Below, in pieces: positions 30,313 to 42,265 of a stretch of DNA of 64,000 nucleotides; the first letter of the stretch is position 1; each line of letters opens with the position of its first letter. This DNA is from Caenorhabditis remanei (lineage: Eukaryota > Nematoda > Chromadorea > Rhabditida > Rhabditidae): NCBI RefSeq assembly GCF_010183535.1, contig NC_071330.1:3143717-3207716 (forward strand), in the 5' to 3' direction. Under the pieces are notes generated by a model. The model worked only from the letters and a program-made list of their open reading frames with translations, was not told where the DNA came from and ran no database searches. The translations under genes and the position numbers were made by a program.

Positions 30313-33300
30313 TTATTTACGCGGAATCAATCCGAACTGTTGTGGACGGAGCAACGTGGCGACGACATCTTTTTCGAGTTGATCCAATTCCGAAATGACA
30401 CTTTCCAAATCGTTTTGAGTCTTTCCTGGCGGGGTGATCAACTCAATGTAATACTTGATTTTCGGCTCAGTTCCAGATGCGCGAAGTGTGGTGACACTTC
30501 CAGTTTTCAGGAAGAATGTCACCATTTCAGAAGACGTGGATAGTGGAAGAACTGGCTTGTTGTCAGGCTTCGAGTTATCATATCCAATTGTCAAATCTCT
30601 CACAGAAGCCACGTCAGCATCTCCGATTTTGGTGGGGAATTTGAGATCAGCTCTGAGAGTACTGAACAATTCCTTGGTGACTTCTGGAGCCGGGACCATC
30701 CAATACGTGGAACGAACCAGGTGGAATCCATATTTATTGTACAGAGCATAGAGTTGATCCTCCAAAGACTTTCCTTGAGTGTGCAGGAATGCGGCGATTT
30801 CAGCGAACACGGCGGCTGCACTGACTCCATCCTTATCCAATGTATGGCCTGGCATGTATCCGATGGATTCTTCCCAAGCGAGGATCACTTGGTTTCCTTC
30901 GGCACGAAGCTCCTCGGCACGGTTTCCCATCCATTTGAAGCCAGTGAGGGTGGTTTCGTTTTTGAAGCCTGGAAAAGGGAGATTGTTGAGAGCTTTCGGT
31001 TTCAAAATGACTAACTAGGGAAGGTCATGAAGTCAGTTTGGAGATATGGGACATTACCTATATCATTGGAAAGCTGAAAAAACGCTGATTCCAAATATAT
31101 AGTCAGTTTTTGCCCTCGAGACCTGGTATTTGAGAAAAAAAGGTCAAAGTTCGGAAAAATGTCAAATCATTACCTTTCTGACACGCGAATCTTCGAAAAA
31201 ACAGCAGTCAGAATGGTGATAATTTGTATTTTCCCGAACTTTGACCTTGTTTTTCTCGAATACCAGACCTCGAGGGCAAAACAGAACATATATTTGGAAT
31301 GACTCCAAACTGACTCCATAACCTTCCCAAGTAAGTTATGAGAGAATGAACTTCGAAGCAATTCTATTCGAAATTATGCTATTTGGAACCATCCTTATCA
31401 GAACTACTATGAATCAAAACGGCCTGAAACAGAGCCAGAATAGATCCTATTCTCATTCACAGCAGTTTCGAAACGGATGGTTCCAGCTACAGTTTCAGAA
31501 TAATTTCCAAATTTCCAGCAAATCTCAGTTTCCATTTTAGTCCAATTCAACATATTCACCTTCAGCATCGGCGATAGTTTTGACGATTTGCGACGAGACG
31601 GCACTGTTCAGAATGTAGACTTTCGATGGGTCGGCCGATGGGTTCGCCTTTCTCCAGTTGGTCCAAATCCACCAGGTGATGAGGGCGCCCATCTCGTTTC
31701 CAGTGAACACGCGCCAGTCGCCACTGAAAGAAACAGAGATTTTGTCGTAAAGATGCTTTTCGAAAGGATTTCCTATGTTTCTCGATCCATAATATTAAAA
31801 ATGTGACACCTTGGTTCATGTTTATACTGAAAAAATTCTGAAAATATACTTAAAATCCCATTCACTTGCTTAACCTTTTTAGTAATTGCAACCTCAAACT
31901 TCCCTTACATTCCCAAAAACCCTTATGCGACGTTTCTTGATTATTAACTCCTTTCTTCTCACTTTCCCAGAAACCCATCTACCAAGTTTACGACTATTTT
32001 CGTGAGAACGGTCTTCACATATTGTCAAACGATTCACACATCTAGATAATTCATCAAATTTACAACTCCTTTGTTCTCACGCTGAATATACACAAAGGGG
32101 CGGAGCTAGTGCGAGTCTCCGCCCTCCTCGCCCTGTACTAACGAGAATCTAAGAGTCATTTACCCATTCAGTCAGCTCACTTGACTAGTCGTCTATCTAT
32201 TCTCTCTCTCTCTTGCTCAACTAAAAATGGCATTCTTCTCTCTTCCTATTCCATTCTCTGAATATTCTGCTCCAGTCGACGAGCATGCCGCTGAGAAGAA
32301 AAAGATCTTCGATTTGGCGACATTGCTTCGAGAGGAAGTTTCCCGGTTCCTCGAGCAACAAGTAGATGTTCAAGAAGACACCGAGAATCCAACTCGTCCA
32401 CGTCTTCCAATCTTCTTCGTGAAGGGATTCAACGCTCTCAAGTCGAAAGAAGCAGCTCTGGACAACTACAAATGTCCATATCTCAACGTGCTTCCATACA
32501 CTATTCAAATGCAACTTCTGACCGAGTTCGGACCATCAGAGGACTATCCGAAATTGGACGAGAATGGATGTTTCATCGAGACTCCGAAGCCAGTAATGGA
32601 AGAAGTCGAACAATTGGAGGAGGATCTAATCGATTTCGTCACAAATCACTACATTTGCACTGGCGATATGTGCCTTCTACCATCATCTCTGTATCCAACT
32701 ATGAAGGATATTGCCAACAAGTTATTGACTACTGAGGACGAGGAGGCAGAGGGCAGAATGTTCTCACTCGACGCTAATGTTGAAGATGAGATTCTCGAAA
32801 GAATCGGAGAACTTTTGGAGGATAATTGTATCATTCGAATGCTTAAAAGATGTTTCAACCTTTAGTCTTTTCTTGTACCATTTCCCTTCATCCTAATAAA
32901 TTTTAAATCTCTCAATCCTCAAAGTCTCTCCTTACTTCTTCTGTTTCTCAGCCATCTGAATTCTATCCGCATCTGGATCGTTTGCCAGAATCACTGTTGA
33001 CCCATTCTTATCTGCCGTCTCAATTGCCAATGTCAACACTTTTCGTCCTTCCTCTGGATTTGGGAACGGAATTGTCGGAAAATCTGGATTCGGTTCTTGT
33101 TGCTCGGCGACTGAAATGAATGAAGACGCCGGGAATCCGAACTCGGCGAACATTCGTTTCGTGTAGTGATATCCGATTCCATGGAATGCCGAATAGGTGA
33201 ATTTGAGTGGTGTCGAGGCGTTGATCTCTCTGGAAAACAGAAATTTATTTGAAAATTTCAAAATATTTTAAGCTCCTCACCTAGTATAATTCAGTGACTT

Positions 33301-34976
33301 CTCCACCTCAAAATATGGATCAATAGTGACATCAGCCGAGTGGAAAAGTGGCGACGTCTTCAGCTCACTCAAATCCCAATACTCATCTCTCGGCTGTGGC
33401 TCCGCCTCCTTGATTCGAATGATTTCAGTGTCATGTGGGCCGATAATCTGAATGAACAAAAACTTGAAAAAGATACTCATCAGAATCAGTACCTGAGCTC
33501 CGTTACTCCAATAAGCCTTGTATCCATTATCCTCTTTTGGGTTGTGAGAAGCGGTAATGATAAGACCAGCGTCGCATCCCAACTTGATCGTAGCCCATGA
33601 GACGACTGGAGTTGGAGAGACTTCAGAGAAGAGGTAGACGGGGATGTTGTTACGGATGAAGACGTTGGCGGCGAGTTCGGCGAATCTGGAATATGAAAAG
33701 TTTCAAATTTGAGCTTAAAATAAGGATTTTGGATACAAAATATGCAAGAAATCCGGCTTTTTTCAAGAATTTCTAACATTTTTCAATGGTTTCTAGAAAA
33801 TTCTAGTTTTAAAGCTAAAATTGAAGCTAGAACACTAAATTTTTTAAAAGTGCGTGCTTTCCTTGACAATTTCAAATAATTTTTATTTCCGGCATTGAGA
33901 AATTTCAACAAAAAATATTTTCCATTGAAAAAAGGCTAAAAATTGCGATTTTTCCTATAAAAAAGGCTGAAAATTGCGATTTTTCCTCTGAAAAAATCTG
34001 AAAATTGCGATTTTTCCTGTAAAAAAAGGCTGAAAATTGCGATTTTGCCTTTAAAAGGCTGAAAATTGCGATTTTTCCAATAAAAAAGGCTGAAAATTGC
34101 GAATTTTCCAACAAAAAAGGCTGAAAATTGCGATTTTCCCTTTAAAAAAGGCTCAAAATTGCGATTTTCTTTTAAAAAAGGCTGAAAATTGCGATTTTTC
34201 CTTTCAAAAAGGCTGAAAATTGCGAATTTTCCAACAAAAAAGGCTGAAAATTGCGATTTTCCCTTTAAAAACGGCTGAAAATTGCGATTTTCTTTTAAAA
34301 AAGGCTGAAAATTGCGATTTTTCCTTTCAAAAAGGCTGAAAATTGCGATTTTTCCTGTGAAAAAAGCTGAAAATTGCGATTTTCTTTTAAAAAAGGCTGA
34401 AAATTGCGATTTTTCCTTTCAAAAAGGCTGAAAATTGCGATTTTTCCTGTGAAAAAAGCTGAAAATTGCGATTTTTCCAATAAAAAAGACTGAAAATTGT
34501 GATTTTCTTTTTAAAAAAGCTGAAAATTGCGATTTTTCTTTTAGAAAAGGCTGAAAATTGCGATAATTTTCCTTTAAAAAAGACTGAAAATTGCAATTTT
34601 TCTTATAAAAAAGGCTGAAAATTGCGATTTTTTCAAAAAAAGGTTCTTCAATCCCCTCTCACCTCCTACTATTATGTCTTCCATCGAATCCAATCGCCAC
34701 TCCATTCTTCGGTTGCCCATAAACATTCAACATATGACGAGCGAATCCATGAGTGATTTGAATAATAGTCAAATCATTCAAGCGCCCGAATCCCGCTTGC
34801 ATCGGAGACCGAACACCGGCAGTTCCGAAGACCAAACGAGACGTCATCCGAGCTTTCAGACCCTCTTCATTCATATCATCGACCAGTTTTTGAATTTCGC
34901 CACGTGTCGTTTCATTCTTATCCCAGTTCAGCCAGTTGGCGACTTGTTCGTTAAGAGTTGGACACGCGATCGGCAT
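30313..34976 (-). CDS. PGM2-type phosphoglucomutase/phosphopentomutase
   Basis: Six exons (34976-34663, 33685-33493, 33447-33281, 33229-32936, 31723-31560, 30968-30313) give 595 residues, near the usual 610 of PGM2. The enzyme interconverts ribose-1-P/ribose-5-P and glucose-1-P/glucose-6-P in the cytosol. Seen: the phosphoserine loop TASHNPKEDNGYKAYW, the metal loop NDPDADR, the sugar loop GNEMGA, and the phosphate loop RASGTEPKIK. TTCTAG two bases before the ATG is a likely trans-splice site. The order PGM2, npp-18, set-25 matches C. elegans Y43F4B.5, .4, .3 as I recall it. One intron contains an opposite-strand gene, another a minisatellite. Confidence 0.93.
31016..31330. repeat. Foldback element in a PGM2 intron
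   Basis: The left arm (GGAAGGTCATGAAGTCAGTTTGG, then GCCCTCGAGACCTGGTATT, AGGTCAAAGTTCGG) is answered in inverted order (CCGAACTTTGACC, ATACCAGACCTCGAGGGC, CCAAACTGACTCCATAACCTTCC). No coding is supported. Confidence 0.75.
31890..33086. repeat. Inverted duplication, copy B (within PGM2)
   Basis: This is the ancestral copy. It spans most of a PGM2 intron, the nested intronless gene and the 3' part of PGM2 exon 32936-33229. It is inverted relative to 27234-28399 plus about 30051-30105. At 31945-31948 it keeps the single TTAA that in copy A was used by the palindromic transposon. Confidence 0.88.
32227..32865 (+). CDS. Intronless 212-residue protein nested in PGM2, copy B
   Basis: An intact single-exon ORF on the strand opposite to PGM2, lying entirely in its intron between exons 33229-32936 and 31723-31560. 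It starts MAFFSLPIPFSEYSAP and ends LKRCFNL; AATAAA at 32894-32899 lies 30 bases after the stop and 37 bases before the PGM2 exon. Absence of introns would fit retroposition or a germline-type gene, but no poly(A) trace is visible. No domain is recognised. It is probably the parent of copy A, because copy A carries PGM2 exon sequence. Confidence 0.78.
   Translation: MAFFSLPIPFSEYSAPVDEHAAEKKKIFDLATLLREEVSRFLEQQVDVQEDTENPTRPRLPIFFVKGFNALKSKEAALDNYKCPYLNVLPYTIQMQLLTEFGPSEDYPKLDENGCFIETPKPVMEEVEQLEEDLIDFVTNHYICTGDMCLLPSSLYPTMKDIANKLLTTEDEEAEGRMFSLDANVEDEILERIGELLEDNCIIRMLKRCFNL
33925..34640. repeat. Minisatellite of about 30-bp units in the first PGM2 intron
   Basis: About two dozen imperfect units of AAAAAAGGCTGAAAATTGCG plus a variable TTTTTCC spacer run head to tail. 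Some groups of units repeat as higher-order blocks (for example 34140-34230 resembles 34260-34340). Long open frames of the IAIFSLF/NFQ type read across it on the minus strand, and are simple by-products of the repeat. Confidence 0.92.
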
Positions 34977-35442
34977 TTCTAGAATACGGAAGGAGTTTTA
35001 GTGATAAAAGGTGGTTCGGAGACGAAAAAAATACAAAAAAATGAACTCTCTACACTGCAAAAACCGCAATTATACCTATCCGCGTGGATGGTAACCTTGC
35101 CCTTTTCTCTAAATCTCTCCCCTCCCACCACTATTTTGTTTTGGTCGGTGGAGACAAAAAGAAAGAAAAAGTAGGTGGCGAGAAGATAAAATCAACAATA
35201 ACCGATCGGTGTGTGTGTTCGATACACAAGATGACTTTGGAAACGAAATAATTGAGTTAGAAGAGTTTTCTTTGTGAATTTCAGACCGAAATTAACAGTA
35301 AAACGAAGAGAGAGAGGGAAACATAACATTTACAAAATAATCCGAAAAACCTTATGGAAAAAGCGATAATACACGTGTGATAAGAGAAAAAGACAGAAAT
35401 CAATCGGAAAGAAAAACGATGAAATGAAGGAGTGTCAAAAGA
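34977..35442. promoter_or_regulatory. Spacer between npp-18 and PGM2
   Basis: 467 bp separate the npp-18 stop from the PGM2 ATG on the same strand. It holds purine-rich and AT-rich sequence and no ORF of note. The distance is longer than a standard nematode operon spacer, so PGM2 may have its own promoter, though co-transcription is not excluded. Confidence 0.4.
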
Positions 35443-37989
35443 TCAAAAATAGTTTTGATCAAGTTGTTCGGGAAGGCGTTCAGTGGTTTTTGATGCGACA
35501 AGTGCACGAACTTCTTCTGGTGACGGGACGTAGTCGTCGACGTTCATCTCACTCAGTTTCACCCACTGGTTTACGAATAGTGCTGAAAAAATCATTTTTC
35601 TGGAAGAACGAGATGTTTTTCTTGTTGGTTTTTGGTTCTCAAATTTCAAAAAAAAATGGAAAACAGGCGAGCGACGCCCGTGATTGTTGATCAACAGTCT
35701 GATCGCTAAACTTTCTTAAAGGGGGACACCGGTATTCCAAAAATCGAAATTTTTTGATATGAATCGACTCAGAATTTTGTAGAAAAGAGAAAAGTCTCTT
35801 GGAGCCAGGTCCGAAAATTAGCCTAAAGCGAGTTATGAGGCCTCAAAGTGTCAAAAAAGGGTCTTTTCCCTTGCACGGCGAGGGAACTTTACTTTAAAAT
35901 ATAAGGCAAATCTTCACGGCGAGAGACCCTTTTTTGACACTTTGAGGCCTTATAACTCGTTTTAGACTAATTTTCGGACCTAGCTCCAAGAGACTTTTCT
36001 ATTTTCTACAAAATTCTGAGTCGATTCATATGAAAAATTTCAATTTTTCAAATATCGGTGTCCCCTTTAAATTTCAGACATTTCTTACATTTCCACGATC
36101 TCAACGTGCCATCCAAACTTGTGGACGAGATGACAGATCCCATGAGATTATATCGAATCCTCCAAGCTTTTCGATGATCGCCAAGAAGGGCGACTCGTTG
36201 AACATTATAATCAGCCAGTGTAATTGGATTGTCCACACCGTCCTCTTCGAGAATCGCCGAGCGTGCAACTTTGATGTTGAAGATGTTGACGTCGCCAGAA
36301 GCGATAGCCAATTGGTGACTGTCAACCATGGAAATTGGGGAGAATCTGGAAGATGGCAATGAGGTCACAACTCTAAATTTTCGGCTCCGGGGCATTTCGT
36401 AGCCAGACGTTTTTTAGCCATGAGCTCCACAGCCTCAATTTTCCCGTATTTTTCAGTGATAACTTGACTTTTTCAGATAATTTATTGTTTGAGAAGTCAA
36501 AAACAGAGAGATTTTGAGAAGTCAAAACAGCTTTTTTTAAAGCTAAAAACTGTTTTTCTCGTAAAAGTAGCGGTTTTTGTCTTTTTCTGAACCTTCAAAC
36601 TTTTTTGTTATACGGCTAGTTATACGAGAAAAAACGGTTTTCAGTTTTTTCAACCAAATTTTTTTTGTTGGTTTTTCTGGACAAAATTTCCTGTGGTCAC
36701 CTTTATCAAATGTACATAAAAATGCTCTTTTTGACTTCTCAAACAGTTAATTATCTGAAAAAGTCAAGTTATTACTGAAAAAACGGGACAATTGAGGCTG
36801 TGGAGCTCATTGCTGCGAAACGTCTGGCTGCGAAATGTCCCGGAGCCAAATATTCTAACTCACTTCAAATCAGTAATCGGGCATGGAAGATCGAAAACGA
36901 GTGAATGAATTCTATGCCATTTCCTCAATCCATCAATATTCTCATAGATCACAACTCTCTCCTTGCCACCCGCCTTCTTCTCATCAGATCCAACCGCAAT
37001 CAATGGGCGGTGCATACGAGATAGTGACCAGGTGACACATCCACATCGGGTGTGGAATGCTTGTAGCTCGTGAATCAGATTCCATCTGGAGGCGTCGACG
37101 ACATCTGGAGCTTCGTAGATTCTGACGGCGCCGAGAACGTTGCAAGAGGCCATCATAAGACCAAGATGGCGTGGGGAGAAGCAGATATCAGTCACATCGG
37201 AGCGATTGTCGGAGATTATCGTTCGTCGGATCCATTGAGATTCTTTCGACTCTGAAAATCAGAATTTCATAAGAAAACTGTACGTTTTAAGTCTAAATCT
37301 TACTCAAATCCTTCTCAGATCTCACAATTTGTTCTTCCCAAACCACAATCGTTCTGTCATAAGAGCACGTGCTGAAAACATTGAATTTATTGATTTCTTT
37401 TTTTAGATTCGCTCGCAACTTACGCAACAATCTGTCCAAACTCGGGATGCGCCCAAATCACACGCCAAACTGCTCCTCCGTGGCACTGGAAATCAAAAAT
37501 TAAGAGATTTATCAGTAAAAATAGTTTTAATACCTTCCAATGTGCGGATCTTCGCCAGTTTCCATTGGGTTGCCGATCCCAGATAGCCATCGTCATGTCG
37601 CTGGCACAAGTTGCCATTCGGCGGCCATGTGGATCGAAGGAGACCTGAAAAATAACGGAATTGACGGGAAATTTTTTACATAAATGTTTGTTTTAACATT
37701 GGGAGCTCTGAAAAATGTTTTCCTTGCATTTGTTTCAGGATCTTGTGGTTATTTTCAGTGAAAAGGGGGAAAATCGAATAATTTGACATGAATATCGATT
37801 TTTATGTAGCTCGTTTAATTTTCACAGGTTTTCGTTTATTTTCTTTCAAGAATTTCCTTCACTGAAGCCATCTTCTCATCATTTTCCTTTATTTCGAACA
37901 ATTTGAAAACTTACGCAATGAATCAGGTCTCTGTGTGCTCCGACAGTTTTGTATGGCTCTACCGGTCCCTCTGTGTTGTCTCCGGTCAT
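35443..37989 (-). CDS. npp-18: Nucleoporin SEH1 homologue (Nup107-160 complex, WD40 protein)
   Basis: Seven exons (37989-37915, 37644-37534, 37485-37424, 37371-37304, 37251-36864, 36345-36089, 35582-35443) join to 366 residues. SEH1 is a beta-propeller of the nuclear pore Y complex and also of GATOR2. Seen: [75 protein letters not shown], LRSWK, all in SEH1 order. TTTCAG ends two bases before the ATG, so trans-splicing is likely. It is divergent from set-25 with only 315 bp between the start codons. Two introns hold large foldbacks. Confidence 0.94.
35716..36069. repeat. Large palindrome in the last npp-18 intron
   Basis: The ends are AAAGGGGACACCG-like (35716) and CGGTGTCCCCTTTAAA (36056-36071). 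The arms include GACTCAGAATTTTGTAGAAAA, AGACTTTTCT and TTTGAGGCC in inverted order about a centre near 35895. It occupies most of the intron and its right arm ends about 20 bases from the exon at 36089. Confidence 0.85.
36385..36848. repeat. Second large palindrome in npp-18
   Basis: The arms start GGCTCCGGGGCATTTCG and end CGAAATGTCCCGGAGCC, and include TTTTTCAGATAATT, GAGAAGTCAAAA and a central CTCGTAAAAG / TATACGAG pair. It nearly fills the intron between exons 36864 and 36345. Confidence 0.85.
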
Positions 37990-38304
37990 TTCTGAAACAT
38001 GAAAATATTAAAAATAATGTTAATTTGAAGATTTTTAACCGATTTGCAAATATTTGAAGTAAAAAAGCGAAAAATGAAATTTAAATTTCAAAGGAGCGTG
38101 CAGTTTCCATGGCGCCGGGTCTCGCCGTTGCCATTTCGTGTAGTCCTCTCGGACAACGCCACCTCGGCGGCAAAATTTAAAACTGAAATTTTCAAATTTT
38201 TTCTTCTTTTTTCGTTCATTTTTCTTGTTTTCTGTCTATTTTCACTCGCGTCGCATGCAAATATTCAACATTCAAACATGTATTTCACAATTACAGGGGG
38301 AGTA
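37990..38304. promoter_or_regulatory. Compact bidirectional promoter of npp-18 and set-25
   Basis: The 315 bp between divergent start codons include trans-splice-like acceptors for each gene (reverse-strand CAG at 37992-37994; TTACAG at 38291-38296) and a GC-richer block at 38100-38170. In that block GTGTAGTCCTCTCGGACAA (38138-38156) is identical to a segment inside both TTAA palindromic elements of this window. Confidence 0.6.
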
Positions 38305-41300
38305 ATGTCGGCTTACGACATTACACAGTACAAAACACCTAGCGAACTGGCCGAGCTGGTGATGAACGGCTCTGATAGCGGTTCAGATAGCGATGTGGAA
38401 GTTATAGCTGTGATAAACAAGTGAGAACAGCCACTAAAAATACTGAGAGTCTGATTTATTTTCAGTTTTTACTGAAAAATGCAACAAGACGTTACAAAAA
38501 TGCTGAATATGACAAATGCTGTGGTTTTACGAGTTGGTTGTTCTTTTTCATTAGAAAAACCATTATTCGAAATTTATGAGATTTTTTGAGATGTTTTCTA
38601 GCTTACTAAACTTCGAATAGCTCTTAATATTCTATCAAAAATTGACAATAGGTTTTTTTTTTCTTAATTTGCATATTTCAGGAAGGCTGACAACAACGTG
38701 GCACCGGAGCGGCGGAAAAGTGTACCATCAGAAGATACTAGCGAAAAGGAGATCAAGAGAGAAGAAGAAGAAGTAATAGAAGAACTTCGGAGAAGAACTA
38801 TCAATGTTGCATTAGAAGAAGAAGTCAAAGAGAACCGGAATTCATCTCAAACCAACGTCAAATCTCCATTGAAAATGGCTCCGACGACTACTTCTCCAAG
38901 AACCCCCTCCAAAGATAACAAATCGCATAGAGAAAGGTCTCACCGAAGCGGAGCAACTCCCACAAATTCGGCACCATCTTCTAAAAAACGGCCCGCCCTC
39001 TCTTCTTCAAGTGGCAAGTCATCACCACGTGATAAACCTAACACTCCATCGAATCAGTCAATTCTTCGATTTTTCACGCCGACAACTACCCCCAAACAAA
39101 ACGGAACACCGTCAAAAACGCCACGAACAGATTCAAACACTCTAACATCTCCAAGACGTCCTACAAGTACTAGAACGTCGTCAAGCATTTTGACAGCTAC
39201 CGTTTCCCCGAGAGATCACAATAGAGATATCGCTCAAGCAAACGTAAAAAGCCCCCGCTCTAGAACAGTATCTTTTGGGTGTTCAACCAGTGAAAACGCC
39301 ACGTCATCTGGCCCATCGACAACACCCCACGGCGCCGCTAAACGTGTACGACCACTCTCGGAGAGTTCTCCACCAAACGGCCCGTCGACATCGTCTGGCA
39401 TACCGCCAAAACGACGGAGTGAGAATATTAATCGTCGAGATAGTCTGAATATTCCAGTCCTTCGCGCCAGGCAAGATCTAAATCTAACAGCGTCTTCTTC
39501 AACTCCTTCTACTTCTACTTCTACTTCATCTTCATCTTCAACAACGAATTCCAACGCCCGACGGACGAGAACTGAAGGAGTATCCAGACGATCAACAGAT
39601 AGAGCCGTCCCTCCCCCCACTAGTACTCAACAAAGTAGGCAAACTGACCCGAGAAGAGGATCAATTCTGAAACGGAAAGCCACGGAAACGAGTGAAAGTC
39701 AGCAAACAAAGGTTATCAAAACGATAGTCGAACAAACTGAACCGGTGGCTCCCCCAACAATTTCCAATGATCCAGATGAGCTCAGGTTGATCGCTTACTA
39801 TAGTGACGAGGAACCAGAGGACCCGATCACTGTAGAAGACACGTTAGTCATTTTCAGCCTTTGCAAGTACTCAGTCTAATCCTCTATTTTCAGTGGCAGA
39901 CGGCATGAAAAGCTGTTGAGAGTGCCGGTGGCATTGATAACGCATCCGGATTTAGAAGAAACGAGATACCCGCCTTCGCGTCGCGGAAACAAGACGAACA
40001 AGACTAACAAGAGGAGAAAGAAGGCGTCAGAGGAGACGACGACGGTGGAAACGAGCAAAAATCTATCGTATAGAGTCAATCGACGAGTGAAAGTGATTCG
40101 AAAGTTTGTGCCGAGAATACCAAAAAGTTGTTTCGAAGCGCTCAGAGCCAGAGAGTTAGGCTCCTCCGAACGGAAGAGGCCGTTCACTGGAATTCCATCG
40201 AGGAAGTTTGATACACGAGACAATAAGCAATACGGAAACGGACAAAAAATGAATTGGGATGTTCAGGCGGTTTATCAGGTACGTTTTCCAGTAAATTCGC
40301 TTTCCCATAGACAAATTTTCAGTGTGAGGATGATGCGGAATACTCTTTTGTCTTGTACGAAGGCTGGACGAGCACCTCAATGGATAGACAAAAAAATTCA
40401 GAGTTGCTAGTGACATCCAAAGAAATGCTTGAACTGGCAGTCATAAGAGACACTTTTCTCGCAGCATTCAAAAAACGTGCCGAACAAAAAGCCAGAGAGT
40501 TTGTCGCGAAGAGCGCGGAGAAAGGTGAAGTTGTTTCATTTGAAACTGCACTGGAGAGGTTCTACAACAAATGGGCGCCACCGAGAGAAACATGGAGACC
40601 GTTTTGGCTTCATGAAGATGTGACCTACTTTCACACTTTGCATCATAAAGAGCATATACTCGGTCCGATTTGGTACATGGACTTGATCAACGCGTCGGCA
40701 GAAAAACCACCCGAGTATGGGGTAAGAGACTGAATCGGACTACAAAATCAATTGATTCCGTTCCTTTTTACAGTACACTGCTGTGAATATTCTGACTTAC
40801 GAGGCATACATGCACTGCAAAAACAGTTTGGCCAGCTTGCCATTCGAACAATTGGCCGAGAAGATTATCGGCAAGAACTACGTATTTCTGCCAGCAAGCG
40901 AAGGGTCATGCGAGAATTTAGCAGGATGCAAATGTACTGCTAGAGTGAGTTTGATTATTTGGTGGGAAGAGAATTCGAAAAATGTGGAATCTTGCAGTTC
41001 GAGTTACTTTACGGCGCACACAATCCGAATAATGTCTACACGACAACGAAAGAAATCTTACTTCAAAAAGACGGAACCATCGATTTGACTGGATACTATT
41101 TCGATCTCTCCAGAGTGATTGTGGAGTGTTCGGACGAGTGTGGATGTAGTTGGCGGTGTCCTCGTAGACGACTTCAACAAGGCCAAACGAAACCCGTGGT
41201 TGTTTGTCGTGAGCATGGCAAAGGGTACGGTCTTCGTGCCGCTCAATCATTCAAAAAGGGAGAGCTTGTGTGTGAATACACCGGGAACATGTTCATGCTC

Positions 41301-41881
41301 GATCCGGACGAGATTCATCCTATTTATACTATTCCATTCCGTACGGAAAAGATAGAAGAAAGGAATGCGAAACAGAAGAAACAAGTTGAAGAGCCGCGAA
41401 GAGAGGAGAAAAAGGAACCTCCTCGTGATGCATCATATGAGGCTGCGTTGAATGTTACCGGCAGAGAAATGGTTATTTGTGCGAAAAATAATGGGTGAGT
41501 TGTAGCACTCCTCTCATAACTTACTAGTATAAAGCAGCCTGAAAACTCGTTCATTATCTATTTTTCCAGAAATATAGCCCGCTTCGTGAACCACGCATGT
41601 GACCCGAATACCGCATTCTTTGAAGTAGACAGTCGTCGCTATATTGAGGATCCACTGATTCCACGTGTTGCTATATATGCCATAAAGGATATCGAAATTG
41701 CTGAGGAGATCAATGTAGCCTATTGGGATCCATTATTGAAGTATTCAAAACTGTCGACCTTGGAGTGCGAGTGAGTAACCTGCACTGAAATGTTTTGATG
41801 ACCTAATCTTAAAATGATTTCAGTTGTGGAGCCGAAAAATGTATCAAATTTCTTCCTACGGAGAATACAACAATTGATTAA
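38305..41881 (+). CDS. set-25: SET-domain histone H3K9 methyltransferase, SET-25-like
   Basis: Nine exons (38305-38420, 38682-39842, 39894-40278, 40323-40721, 40774-40944, 40998-41494, 41570-41770, 41824-41881 being the coding ones identified) give 995 residues. SET-25 deposits H3K9 methylation and anchors heterochromatin at the nuclear periphery in C. elegans. Seen: Cys-rich pre-SET ([20 protein letters not shown]), SET core [20 protein letters not shown], cofactor motif [20 protein letters not shown], and a post-SET CxCx4C (ECDCGAEKC). A roughly 390-residue Ser/Thr/Pro/Arg-rich N-terminal region makes it longer than the 714 residues I recall for C. elegans. Its position next to npp-18 supports the name. 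Eight exons are listed; the count of nine should be read as eight. Confidence 0.9.
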
Positions 41882-42265
41882 TTTATAGTATTCAAGTTTC
41901 AACGTATTCATTCCATTTACCCATTTTCTTCCCTGTTTTCAATTGTTTCCAAAACGAATTCATTGCCTTACCCTACTTCATTACTATGTGATCTCAATTG
42001 CCCAGTTTTATTAGTACACCAAATCTTATCACATTAATCTTAAGTAACTTATGTTTTAACTATTTTATCAGTTTTTTTTTGTATTTTAGGCTAACTTGAT
42101 CATCCTTTTGTAACCTGTATTTCGACTTAATTAGGATTATGGGATCAGGCCTTTCATTTGTATATTGTTCATCATAATACCATATAATTTTTGCTCGTCA
42201 TTGCAATAGAATTTCAGCGAGACTCGAAAAATGAAATAATTTATGACCGATTTTCTCATAAAAAC
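41882..42265. other. Convergent 3' spacer of set-25 and unc-64
   Basis: 384 bp of AT-rich sequence with no coding signal; it must hold the 3' UTRs of set-25 (+) and of the unc-64 isoform using the most distal anchor exon (-). Confidence 0.5.

Noticed and set aside
33905..34596. Overlapping 60-70 residue minus-strand ORFs rich in IAIFSLF / NFQ
   Set aside because: They are translations of the 30-bp minisatellite in a PGM2 intron, not genes.
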